Below, piece by piece: positions 9,101-15,593 of a stretch of 21,464 nt of DNA. A program made the position numbers and the translations under genes. Source of the DNA: Ascoidea tarda (nom. inval.). Its lineage: Eukaryota; Ascomycota; Saccharomycetes; Ascoideales; Ascoideaceae. How positions within the stretch are numbered: the first letter of the stretch is position 1; the number at the start of each line of letters is the position of its first letter. The notes below the pieces were generated by a model. That model had not been told where the DNA came from, ran no database searches, and saw nothing but the letters and a program-made list of their open reading frames with translations. The DNA lies in the NCBI GenBank assembly GCA_030560485.1, contig JAKTTS010000261.1, positions 1 through 21,464 on the forward strand, read 5' to 3'.

Positions 9101-10670
9101 TAATATTTTTGAAGCGATGAATGATGACTTGTTAAGTGACAATGAAGAGAACGATAATATTAATGATATGGAAGTTATTTATTACTTTAATGAAAATTTG
9201 GATAAACTAAACATTGCCAACAATGATTTCGATATCAAAGAAACTGAATACGATGACACTGATGATCTTGATAATAGCGATATAGATGAATTGGCAAATG
9301 AAGAGCAAAATTTTCCAGAATCAGTATTGGATGAATCATTGGCTGTTTCAAATAATGAAAAAAAGTTAAATCAAGATCTTAAAAAGGAAAAAATTGGAAA
9401 ACTAACTGTCCAAATTGATGACATAAAGAATTCCATAAAAGGTTTAAAAATAGATACTTCTTCACCTCCAAAAACACCACCAAATCAAGAAGTGTATTCA
9501 GATTTGTCTCAAGAACAATTTTATAGCGAAAATGGTATAATTGATATGGATCTAGTAAATGATATCATTGAGAACGAAAAAAATACAAATTCCTCAACTA
9601 AAAGTTTTAGTCCAAATCCCCTATCCCCCCAAGGTAGTGATTTTATTACAGATGTTGGAAATCTGGCAACAATTGAGTTTTCGAAAGATGGTTTTGACGG
9701 TGAAGGGAATCTTCAACTATCTACAAATTCTATAAATAATAGTGACAAAGAAGTCAAAAAAGAAGTAAATGGTGCTGAATATGATGGCAGTGAATATGAA
9801 TTGTACGAAAACTATGGTTCTCAATACAATGAAAATTGTGATATTGAAAGAGATATTTCAGAAAATGAAATTCATATTAATGAAGAAAATGATAATGAAA
9901 ATGGTGTGCAATACAATGATTATATTGATCGAACAACTGCTTTTAAAGATTACAATACTTTATACGAAGGTTTTGATTTAAATGAAGTTGAAATTCGGGA
10001 ATTGGGAAGCTTCAGTTGTCTCAATGATTACAAAATTTTTTTGAACAAGTTTGAAAATAGAAAAAACGATAAAAATATTGTTTTAAATAAATATCAAGAA
10101 AGAGAACTTGAAAAATATATTTTTCTCATTCAGTACATTCTCCAAAACCGGACATATTTTGTGTCTCAAATCGAAAACCAGGAATATGATATTTTGAAGG
10201 AGATGAAATCAAAAAACTATTTATCTTTAGGTGATAAGTATAAACTCAAATTAAAAGAAACCAATTTTCTAAAATTACTTTTTAGAAAATTTTTATTGAA
10301 ATATCCATGGCATATCTTATTGGATAATGTTTTGTATGATTTTTTTCAACAAATAATGAATTTACCGTCTTTCAACCTTAATCTCAATGTATTATTGATA
10401 GACGATTTATTTGTTAATGTGAAAATTAATAACATTTTATTATACATTTATGAAAAGAATGACGAGTTTTATAAAAAAACTCAATTGGAATTTGGAATGA
10501 TGGGGCATGTTTTTCTTATATCTGAAGAAGTATTTAAATTTATTATGGTCAATAATTTAAATCTAATTAATTATAAAATTGTTGACCAATTTACAAAAAA
10601 GTTTTTTCAATTTTCATTCATGAACATGAATATAAGAAATAATTACGGATTTTCAAACACTATTATGTAA
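6189..10670 (+). CDS. SIT4-associated SAPS-family protein (SAP155/SAP190 type), enlarged
   Basis: Predicted 1493-residue regulatory partner of the Sit4 (PP6-type) phosphatase. The SAPS region begins near residue 450. Its best-conserved part (about 568-620) contains LILTDKWNSSTGIINKLNDE, SKYPSSIQNNAADLLRDII, and then a GGHSLLRDL segment in place of the usual GPN-type one. Further marks are SIDILIDIIRNNNTDYDY, ERDPIYL, the TSMGIVPRLNRDKFKIIELTAELLH block (about 918-945), and a C-terminal block (about 1343-1452) with LGDKYKLKLKE, FLLKYPWHILLDNVLYDFFQQ and MGHVFLISEEVFKF. About 450 residues of Asn/Ser/Asp-rich sequence precede the domain, and a long acidic Asn-rich insert (about 960-1270) splits it, making it some 450 residues longer than the S. 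cerevisiae SAPs (about 820-1060). The tail after the last block is short. S. cerevisiae has four paralogues; which one this corresponds to cannot be settled here. Confidence 0.9.
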   Translation: MWNFNKNSHDEEFYYFNDDLKAVNHKASVNSKCQYSAKNQFPNKNIKTNNQNVHFETHSDSVFTPTDSSDFQIDQPTNHEQQALSSPPTSLSSPVKIKSILKKKTTNNTTPNPIHFENPILFNNAQISKNLNHNKPKYLLDSNLIKFMLDQDDFEFNVARIFQFFEDTYINNGASTSNNLNYHSFTSASSTNGKVTGYSFLNSFTDNIRYSTLKKGVVYSCLNNIFETYSIQGIFLNLNNINNSAENSIPSANKLDLFRNSSPFSEKNNFSEPIGIFDEFLNSKLYTFTCNNPSDPLSLNLGNPNHQDLAANNSNSKSEIIQITNKTVLQLFLIKENFSKLLDIWLASYYSYLKDYNFKLYTSNSKNFISSDDIDNVESYYYNYQDDEDYINYLNSDFKNNQSPINLKSKKNDNENIKRKTKNSYNESRTYGNSIYNKILQNVEKKPLLNKFPPQELSIDDLLSISRAEKISRILTSSYTPISVLNLILFSPELISKIWSITFYPFNYKFKPLLNTFIRFNEKLLNQYKYFRSIYINILINPNNDFIYNLTDIFIKRNININQMLEFFLKLILTDKWNSSTGIINKLNDEGFISSILNLLSSKYPSSIQNNAADLLRDIIKNSTYSTHDPNADEYDYLLFPETHLTNPNTLGGHSLLRDLCSYKQIKKLFEKIKNETGVPLALSIDILIDIIRNNNTDYDYINLLIKENFDIVYDNDFDLLEVYPVTERDPIYLNNILTIGTEYLDYFYKFLVSANGDNLADGSYFENDSDYNLFMKAFNLETYNNAMNISEEKRKAGEKELLLKKQNMEDYPLEQERKIQNQRSCANFKYFLESFIKRQKGEQVPLSSSDIPDKNDNSSTFDQEQIDEANDKNYKINKDFYKLEIPIPFYPEDHINSDNDVLKTLAENLPRNPNFIQTSMGIVPRLNRDKFKIIELTAELLHLSGLKLYNSINCEDLIEERMTLQRERENNIFEAMNDDLLSDNEENDNINDMEVIYYFNENLDKLNIANNDFDIKETEYDDTDDLDNSDIDELANEEQNFPESVLDESLAVSNNEKKLNQDLKKEKIGKLTVQIDDIKNSIKGLKIDTSSPPKTPPNQEVYSDLSQEQFYSENGIIDMDLVNDIIENEKNTNSSTKSFSPNPLSPQGSDFITDVGNLATIEFSKDGFDGEGNLQLSTNSINNSDKEVKKEVNGAEYDGSEYELYENYGSQYNENCDIERDISENEIHINEENDNENGVQYNDYIDRTTAFKDYNTLYEGFDLNEVEIRELGSFSCLNDYKIFLNKFENRKNDKNIVLNKYQERELEKYIFLIQYILQNRTYFVSQIENQEYDILKEMKSKNYLSLGDKYKLKLKETNFLKLLFRKFLLKYPWHILLDNVLYDFFQQIMNLPSFNLNLNVLLIDDLFVNVKINNILLYIYEKNDEFYKKTQLEFGMMGHVFLISEEVFKFIMVNNLNLINYKIVDQFTKKFFQFSFMNMNIRNNYGFSNTIM

Positions 10671-11149
10671 TTTAGTGAAAGAATTTAAAATCATGCAAAT
10701 TTAAGAGATTTCTTAGTACTTTTGCTAGTTCAAAAGAAAAAGACTTTTTTCAGGAATATCAGGAATTATTTAAAACTTTTAATTATTACAGAACTTTTGG
10801 GTTGTTTTCTCGGGAATAATAATAGGTACACATACTAAACTTCTTTGATCATCGATAAACATTATATAAAAAGTAACTGATAAGATTTTTTTTTATTTTT
10901 ATAACTGCTTTTTTTTTATAGAAAGATTGGACTGAAATTGTAAAAAAAAATTAAATAATTTAAATTTAAGAATTAGTTTTCATTCAGAAGGCTTGTTTAT
11001 CTAGCAAAAGAAAAAAAAAAAAGATTACAACTTTTATTTGTAGATTATTTTCAACTTCTGGTTTTGAATGATAACCTTATTATTGGAATTAACAAATTAA
11101 CAGAAAACCTTTTGGAAGATTGAGCAAACGATAAAATACTGAGTCTATT
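10671..11149. other. AT-rich convergent 3' spacer, SAPS gene / LRR gene
   Basis: A 479-base spacer between convergent genes with no supportable gene. It is very AT-rich, with several homopolymer runs including A12 at 11011-11022 and T runs near 10887 and 10910. Both genes' transcription termination signals must lie here. I saw no RNA gene or repeat beyond the homopolymers. Confidence 0.5.
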
Positions 11150-12529
11150 TCAATACTCACATACAAGGTTTTTTAAATTTTTCAAAACTCTCAATTGCTC
11201 TAAATCCAGCCCATTGATATAATTTCGTGTTAGAAAAAGATATTTCAAATTGTCAAGTTGACAAATGCCCTTAATTTCGTTAATACAATTATAATTTAGA
11301 TTCAAATAGACTAAATTAACTTTCAAGCAGCAGATTGGATTTGTTGAGTTGATTGAAGTTATTAAATTGTAAGAGAGATCCAATTTTTTGAGATTTGTCA
11401 ATTTGTCAATGTTTTCTATCACCTTGATAAAGTTTCCTGACAAATTAAGAGATGATAATGAAGATAATTGATTTAATGTTTTGTCAATTTTAGACAAAGA
11501 GTTATTTGACACGTTTAAGACTTTCAAAGATTTTAAATAGGAAATATCTCCAATTTTTAAAAAAGAAGTCTCAGAGGAGTAAAAGGAAAAATCCATTTTA
11601 CTAACATTAAGATACTCAAGGTTAGTTAACAGATGTAAATTGCATAGGTGGTTAATACAATTTCCGGATAGATCTAGGTGTGATAAAGAGGCCAAGTGAT
11701 TTAAATTTTCAATTGATGAAATATTATTACAACTTAAATCCAAACACTTTAAATTGGAAGAAAGATTTAAAAAAATTAAATTATTTGAGAAATGAAAGTT
11801 ATTTGATAAATCGAGAAATTGCAATTCTGACAAATTCTTTAAAAGAAGACCTGCATTGGGCTTTTTCTCGTACTCATCAAATTCTGAATATGAAATGCTT
11901 AATTTTTTTAGGTTAACATTTGAAAGTGCAAAAAAAAATTTAATTTTTGATAAGTTTTTAATTCTGGTTACTTTCAAGGTGCGCAAGGTATTATAGGCAA
12001 CAATTTTCCTTATAAAAAAATCAAATAGGTCATCATAAAGAAACGTGTTTATACCATATGGGTTAGTTTTTTTTCGAAAGTGCTCGTTGAAAATATCAGA
12101 AGAATCAGAACAGTAGCCGATCGGATTATAGTTGACACTTGATAAGTTGTGAAAAAATATATTATTTGATTCGAATAATTTAAAAATTGAATAAACTGGT
12201 AAAGTAGGGTCAAGATGGAGAGTTAAATTTGAAACTAGCCCTAAATAAGTTTTAAAAATCAAAAGCTGCTCTTTTCGAATTAGTAATTTATAAGGGGAAA
12301 GAAGGGCATTTCCAAAACCGAAGGAAGCATCATGACCTTCAACAATATTAACCGATTCAAACAACAATGACTTGCAGTAGTCAGAAATAAGAGTGTTACC
12401 GGAAAAGGTCAAATAGAAAACTTCCCTTAGAGTTAAATTATTGAAAATCAGCTGGATAACAGTAAATGGAACTTTGCTGAAAAGAAAATTCACACAGAAA
12501 GGAAGAACATCAGATCCTGCAACAAGCAT
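11150..12529 (-). CDS. Leucine-rich repeat protein of unknown role, possible N-terminal F-box-like segment
   Basis: I do not recognise an orthologue. The protein is 459 residues. The C-terminal half (about 215-450) is built from SDS22-like LRRs of roughly 21-23 residues with the pattern LxxLxLSxNxIxxI. Readable examples are NLKCLDLSCNNISSIENL, SLSHLDLSGNCINHLCNL, SLKVLNVSNNSLSKI, SLSSLNLSGNFIKVIENI, NLKKLDLSYNLITSI and NLKYLFLTRNYINGL. Residues about 18-55 (KVPFTVIQLIFNNLTLREVF) loosely resemble an F-box, which would suggest an SCF substrate adaptor, but the match is weak. No signal peptide is clear. It starts at an ATG 187 bases from the divergent ZUO1 start, so the two share a promoter region. 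Alternatives are a protein-phosphatase regulator of the Sds22 kind or a bare LRR scaffold. Confidence 0.8.
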   Translation of the reverse strand: MLVAGSDVLPFCVNFLFSKVPFTVIQLIFNNLTLREVFYLTFSGNTLISDYCKSLLFESVNIVEGHDASFGFGNALLSPYKLLIRKEQLLIFKTYLGLVSNLTLHLDPTLPVYSIFKLFESNNIFFHNLSSVNYNPIGYCSDSSDIFNEHFRKKTNPYGINTFLYDDLFDFFIRKIVAYNTLRTLKVTRIKNLSKIKFFFALSNVNLKKLSISYSEFDEYEKKPNAGLLLKNLSELQFLDLSNNFHFSNNLIFLNLSSNLKCLDLSCNNISSIENLNHLASLSHLDLSGNCINHLCNLHLLTNLEYLNVSKMDFSFYSSETSFLKIGDISYLKSLKVLNVSNNSLSKIDKTLNQLSSLSSLNLSGNFIKVIENIDKLTNLKKLDLSYNLITSINSTNPICCLKVNLVYLNLNYNCINEIKGICQLDNLKYLFLTRNYINGLDLEQLRVLKNLKNLVCEY

Positions 12530-12596
12530 CCTTCGTGGTTTGGCTTATTATATCTCCAATGTTCTACACAGCACCGCAAAAGCTGGGAAGGCTCGA

Positions 12597-12614
12597 CACG
12601 TGATTGCACACGTG
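12597..12614. promoter_or_regulatory. Pair of CACGTG E-boxes
   Basis: CACGTG occurs at 12597-12602 and 12609-12614, each as ACACGTG and 12 bases apart. The first reads ATCACGTG on the minus strand, a full match to the Cbf1 consensus RTCACRTG. They lie 103-120 bases upstream of the ZUO1 ATG. In several non-Saccharomyces yeasts Cbf1 is reported at ribosome-related genes; binding here is inference. Confidence 0.6.
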
Positions 12615-12626
12615 CTCCATGGCCCT

Positions 12627-12661
12627 GCTGAAAATTTTTTATTTGCAACTGGCTGAAAATT
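12627..12661. promoter_or_regulatory. Duplicated GCTGAAAATT, RRPE-like element
   Basis: GCTGAAAATT is present at 12627-12636 and again at 12652-12661, a 25-base step. The first copy continues as TGAAAATTTTTT, which matches the yeast rRNA-processing element (RRPE) typical of ribosome-biogenesis promoters. It sits 55-90 bases upstream of the ZUO1 start, where such an element would be expected for a ribosome-associated chaperone. Confidence 0.5.
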
Positions 12662-12716
12662 GTTTTGGAGCCAGAGAGGAAGAAGAATTAGGATCTGGGA
12701 TTGCTATCTGATCGAA

Positions 12717-14021
12717 ATGGCTGACATTGTTTTGAATCTTTCATCTTCGGATGCACCACTTTCAAAGGTTGTGTCTTCGTTCACTGCTCCTGTTCGTAGG
12801 CCAATTGAACCGGTTGGTCGTTACTTCTTAGCTCATGCTAGCAGAACCTTGAGAGGCCACACATGGTCTGAATATGAGAGAATTGAGGCTTCAAAAAATG
12901 TAAAAACTGTCAATGAGAATGATGACGATAAGTTGGATGAATTTGATGAGCACCAGTCTGATGAGTTATTAGCCCACGATCCAAGAGAATGGAAAAAAGC
13001 AGATTTATATGCTGTTTTAGGGTTGTCAAAATTGAGATACAATGCCACTGAAGAACAAATAAGAAAGGCACATAGAAGGCAAGTCTTAAAACATCACCCA
13101 GATAAAAAAGGTGAAAAAGGAGGGTTAGATGAAGATGGGTTTTTTAAAATTATTCAAAAGGCGTATGAAACCTTGTTGGATCCAATTCAAAGAAGAAGAT
13201 TCGATTCTGTAGACGAAAATGCAGATATTCATCCTCCTTCAAAATCACTGAAATATGATTTTTTCACAACATGGGGACCTATTTTTGACTCAGAAGGTAG
13301 ATTTTCCAAAAAGAAGAATGTGCCAAAAATCGGTGACATAAATACCTCCAAAGCTGAAGTTGAAAGTTTTTATAATTTTTTTTATAAACTTGATTCTTGG
13401 AGGACATTTGAATGGCTAGATGAAGACGTACCTGATGATTCTTCAAACAGAGATCATAAACGATACATTGAAAGGAAAAACAAAGCACAAAGAGATAAAA
13501 AAAAAAAGGAGGACAATAAAAGGTTATTGTCTTTAGTTGATAGAGCTTTCAGCGAAGATCCAAGAATAAAATTATTCAAAAAAAAGGAAAAAGAAGAAAA
13601 AGCCAAGAGAAAGTGGGAAAGAGAAGCAGGTTCCAGAAAGGCTCTTGAAGAAGCTAGATTGAAAAAAGAAGCTGAAGAAAAAGCTAAAAAAGAAGCCGAA
13701 GAAAAAGCCAAGTCACTAAAACAAAACTCTAAGAAAGCCAGAGAGGCTTTGAAATCTGCAAAAAAGAAAAATAAAAGAATAATTCGAAATTCTGTTAAAA
13801 GTGTCGATTATTTTGGAGATCTTTCATCCCAAACTAAGATTGATTCTGATGTTGAATTGTTAATTGGGGCATTAGACGACAGTCAATTGTCCAGTTATTC
13901 TAATGAGATTAACCAAGTAAAGGATTCTCAGAAAATTAAAAAAATCTTTGAAGATGCAATTTCAAGCTTAACTAGTGGTGGAAAAATTTCATCGTCGTCC
14001 CTTAGTTATTTTTGCATTTAG
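12717..14021 (+). CDS. ZUO1: Zuotin, J-protein of the ribosome-associated complex
   Basis: Ribosome-bound Hsp40 that with Ssz1 forms RAC and stimulates Ssb Hsp70 on nascent chains. The protein is 434 residues from ATG 12717 (S. cerevisiae 433), and conserved VRRPIEPVGRYFLAHASRTL follows the expected short N-terminal stretch. Order of parts: N-terminal segment with RTLRGHTWSEYERIEA (about 43-58); J domain about 94-165 with HPD at 127-129 and DGFFKIIQKAYETL; zuotin homology domain with WGPIFDSEGRFSKK, FDSWRTFEWLDEDVPDDSSN-like sequence and RDHKRYIERKNKA; a highly charged Lys/Glu/Ala helix (about 285-385) that contacts rRNA in the family; then KKKNKRIIRNSVKSVDYFGD and a C-terminal bundle ending near SSLSYF. 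The frame is open 19 codons upstream but through a TTG only. Identification is very secure. Confidence 0.97.
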   Translation: MADIVLNLSSSDAPLSKVVSSFTAPVRRPIEPVGRYFLAHASRTLRGHTWSEYERIEASKNVKTVNENDDDKLDEFDEHQSDELLAHDPREWKKADLYAVLGLSKLRYNATEEQIRKAHRRQVLKHHPDKKGEKGGLDEDGFFKIIQKAYETLLDPIQRRRFDSVDENADIHPPSKSLKYDFFTTWGPIFDSEGRFSKKKNVPKIGDINTSKAEVESFYNFFYKLDSWRTFEWLDEDVPDDSSNRDHKRYIERKNKAQRDKKKKEDNKRLLSLVDRAFSEDPRIKLFKKKEKEEKAKRKWEREAGSRKALEEARLKKEAEEKAKKEAEEKAKSLKQNSKKAREALKSAKKKNKRIIRNSVKSVDYFGDLSSQTKIDSDVELLIGALDDSQLSSYSNEINQVKDSQKIKKIFEDAISSLTSGGKISSSSLSYFCI

Positions 14022-14027
14022 GTAATC

Positions 14028-14045
14028 TTTTTTTTTTTTTTTTTT
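14028..14045. repeat. T18 homopolymer
   Basis: Eighteen consecutive T residues begin seven bases after the ZUO1 stop codon. It is likely part of the ZUO1 3' UTR and is a probable site of length variation and sequencing error. Confidence 0.8.
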
Positions 14046-14083
14046 AATTTTACAGTTGGACAATTGTTTTTCTTTTGCCAGGC

Positions 14084-14139
14084 ATTTATCATTGATCATT
14101 TATCATTGATCATTGAGCATTGAGCATTGAGCATTGAGT
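14084..14139. repeat. Seven-base tandem repeat, eight units
   Basis: Eight consecutive heptamers occur: ATTTATC, ATTGATC, ATTTATC, ATTGATC, then ATTGAGC three times and ATTGAGT. The first four units form two copies of a 14-base unit; the last four are nearly uniform. It lies in the convergent ZUO1/ERV29 spacer (14022-14278), which otherwise holds only AT-rich 3' UTR-like sequence. Confidence 0.85.
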
Positions 14140-14278
14140 AGCGGATATTTTCAATATACTTTAATAAATATCAAAGACAATTGACAATTTAATAAAATTT
14201 GCAGTAAAATATAGTATTTCGTATATTTATTGTTATTGAGTATCATTAAATCAGTATATATAGAATTAACAAGTAAAA

Positions 14279-15313
14279 TCAGTAAATTTTTTTTTTCTCA
14301 TCAATAGACAACTCGCCAGCTCCAGTATTGACTATAATTAATAAACCACCAACAATTGATAAAGTTTGGAAAAATTCATATTTAAGAAAATCTCTATGAG
14401 GATCTTGGTAACCATAGCTCCAATAAAAATTGACAGAAAAATCGTAAATAGTAAGTAAAATGCCTAATAGAATAGCAGAAAATTTGATTTTAAAACCGAT
14501 AACAATTGAAACACAAGAAATTGATCCGACCAATATTAATAAGATCTTTGAAAAAGACCAGGAGCCAGTGATTATAAATCTTACAAACAAAAGCACCAAA
14601 AGAATTCTGCCAGCCAAAAGAAAGTATTTTTTTGGATCTTTGTTTTCAATCATGGGAACACCAGCAGTTAACAAAGATCTTTTGTCGGAGATAATTGAAT
14701 CAGAAAAGGCCAATAACAAACCGCCAATCACCGAGAAGTTTCTTAATAAAAAAGTGCCTTCTGAAAACAAACCATAAAAAAAGCCTTGAGAAATAACAAC
14801 ACAAATAAGACAGACAGTTGCAATTAAAGACTGCTTTCTCATCACTAGTAGTGTTGAAGCTATAGTCATTGTTAAAATATTTAAAAATAAAAAGGATACC
14901 ACGATAAAATAAGGAATGTGCCTATAATTCCACAAGTAAAAAACTTGATCTGCCCATTGAGAAATGATTCTAAAAGAGTCTTCGTAAAAAGTTGCAGTGA
15001 TTAAAAATCTCCCAATAGCAGGAATGTATGGTTTAAGGGGAGAGAAGTTGTTGTCAACGAAATCCTCAAAGATAGATGTATAAAGTTCGAAATTTTCCAA
15101 CAAAGTCTTTTGCAAAGGTACGGGGCCTAGGTTGTTGATGTTATTGATCTTCATTGAATTTGAAAATGAGGAATCATAGTAAGCTGGATTTTGGTTTGAG
15201 CTAAAGCTGCGGTTATTGTAGGAATCAAAAGACGAGTAAGATGAGGCTAGATGAACATTGGGATTGGGGCTGGGATTTGAGGTAGGTATTTGAGTGTTAT
15301 GCCTGTTGTACAT
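14279..15313 (-). CDS. ERV29: Erv29/SURF4 family ER cargo receptor
   Basis: Multi-spanning membrane receptor that loads soluble secretory cargo (for example glycosylated pro-alpha-factor in S. cerevisiae) into COPII vesicles. The protein is 344 residues from ATG 15313 (S. cerevisiae 310). Diagnostic stretches are LKPYIPAIGRFLITATFYED, SFRIISQWADQVFYLWNYRH, LLRNFSVIGGLLLAFSDSII, LLAGRILLVLLF, RDFLKYEFFQTLSIVGGLL and the end NTGAGELSIDEKKKIY. The last four residues, KKIY, fit a dilysine KKXX retrieval signal for ER-Golgi cycling. Several hydrophobic spans are evident from about residue 130 on. The N-terminal 70 or so residues are Asn/Ser-rich and longer than in S. cerevisiae. The open frame continues 27 residues upstream to a non-ATG codon; ATG 15313 is chosen. 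Confidence 0.96.
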   Translation of the reverse strand: MYNRHNTQIPTSNPSPNPNVHLASSYSSFDSYNNRSFSSNQNPAYYDSSFSNSMKINNINNLGPVPLQKTLLENFELYTSIFEDFVDNNFSPLKPYIPAIGRFLITATFYEDSFRIISQWADQVFYLWNYRHIPYFIVVSFLFLNILTMTIASTLLVMRKQSLIATVCLICVVISQGFFYGLFSEGTFLLRNFSVIGGLLLAFSDSIISDKRSLLTAGVPMIENKDPKKYFLLAGRILLVLLFVRFIITGSWSFSKILLILVGSISCVSIVIGFKIKFSAILLGILLTIYDFSVNFYWSYGYQDPHRDFLKYEFFQTLSIVGGLLIIVNTGAGELSIDEKKKIY

Positions 15314-15593
15314 TGTGAAGTGAAAATGCAGGCAAAGAAGAAGATGGAGCCAGTGGCCAAAGCAAACAGGAACAACCAAACGAGAACTGTACAATACAAT
15401 GGTGGAGGATGGAGTAACTGGAGATCAGTGGAGTTAGATACTAGACAAATATATACCATGAAGCAGAGCTGGTTTGTGTGTGGAGGGAAGTGCAGCGCTG
15501 GGTGTTACCCTCCCGCCCCTCAACGCGCCAAACCGGTGGCAAGCCGGCGGCGGGTAACACCGGCCCAACAGGTCCAAAAGGACACTTCACAGT
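15314..15593. promoter_or_regulatory. ERV29 promoter / IKI1 3' spacer, GC-rich
   Basis: A 280-base tandem spacer with ERV29 downstream and IKI1 upstream on the minus strand. The plus-strand frame crossing it runs antisense into both genes and is rejected as a gene. The section 15480-15580 is very GC-rich and holds the inverted repeat listed separately, plus GGTGGCAAG at 15535-15543, one base from the Rpn4 PACE core GGTGGCAAA. Confidence 0.55.
15501..15561. repeat. 10-bp inverted repeat formed by two Reb1-like sites
   Basis: GGTGTTACCC (15501-15510) and GGGTAACACC (15552-15561) are exact reverse complements; CCGCC (15513-15517) and GGCGG (15546-15550) extend the pairing after a small bulge. 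The right arm read on the minus strand gives GTTACCCG, matching the Reb1 consensus; the left arm gives GTTACCCT, a near match. It is placed about 190-250 bases upstream of the ERV29 ATG and within 95 bases of the IKI1 stop, so both promoter-opening and roadblock-termination roles known for Reb1 are plausible. Binding is not shown. Confidence 0.6.

Larger units (their letters stand above)
12530..12716. promoter_or_regulatory. Bidirectional promoter, LRR gene / ZUO1
   Basis: A compact spacer between divergent starts, GC-richer than the flanking genes. It holds two CACGTG boxes and a duplicated GCTGAAAATT element, both listed separately. The open frame running through it into ZUO1 uses a TTG, not an ATG, so the extension is not counted as protein. 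Confidence 0.7.

Noticed and set aside
12660-12716. 19-residue N-terminal extension of zuotin
   Set aside because: It would need a TTG start; ATG at 12717 gives nearly the same length as S. cerevisiae Zuo1.
14022-14055. Possible intron right after the ZUO1 stop (GTAATC ... T-tract ... ACAG)
   Set aside because: The 5' site is poor, no branch-site TACTAAC is present, and the protein already ends in the expected SSLSYF region.
15314-15394. 27-residue N-terminal extension of Erv29
   Set aside because: It begins at a non-ATG codon and adds sequence that does not resemble the family; ATG 15313 is better.
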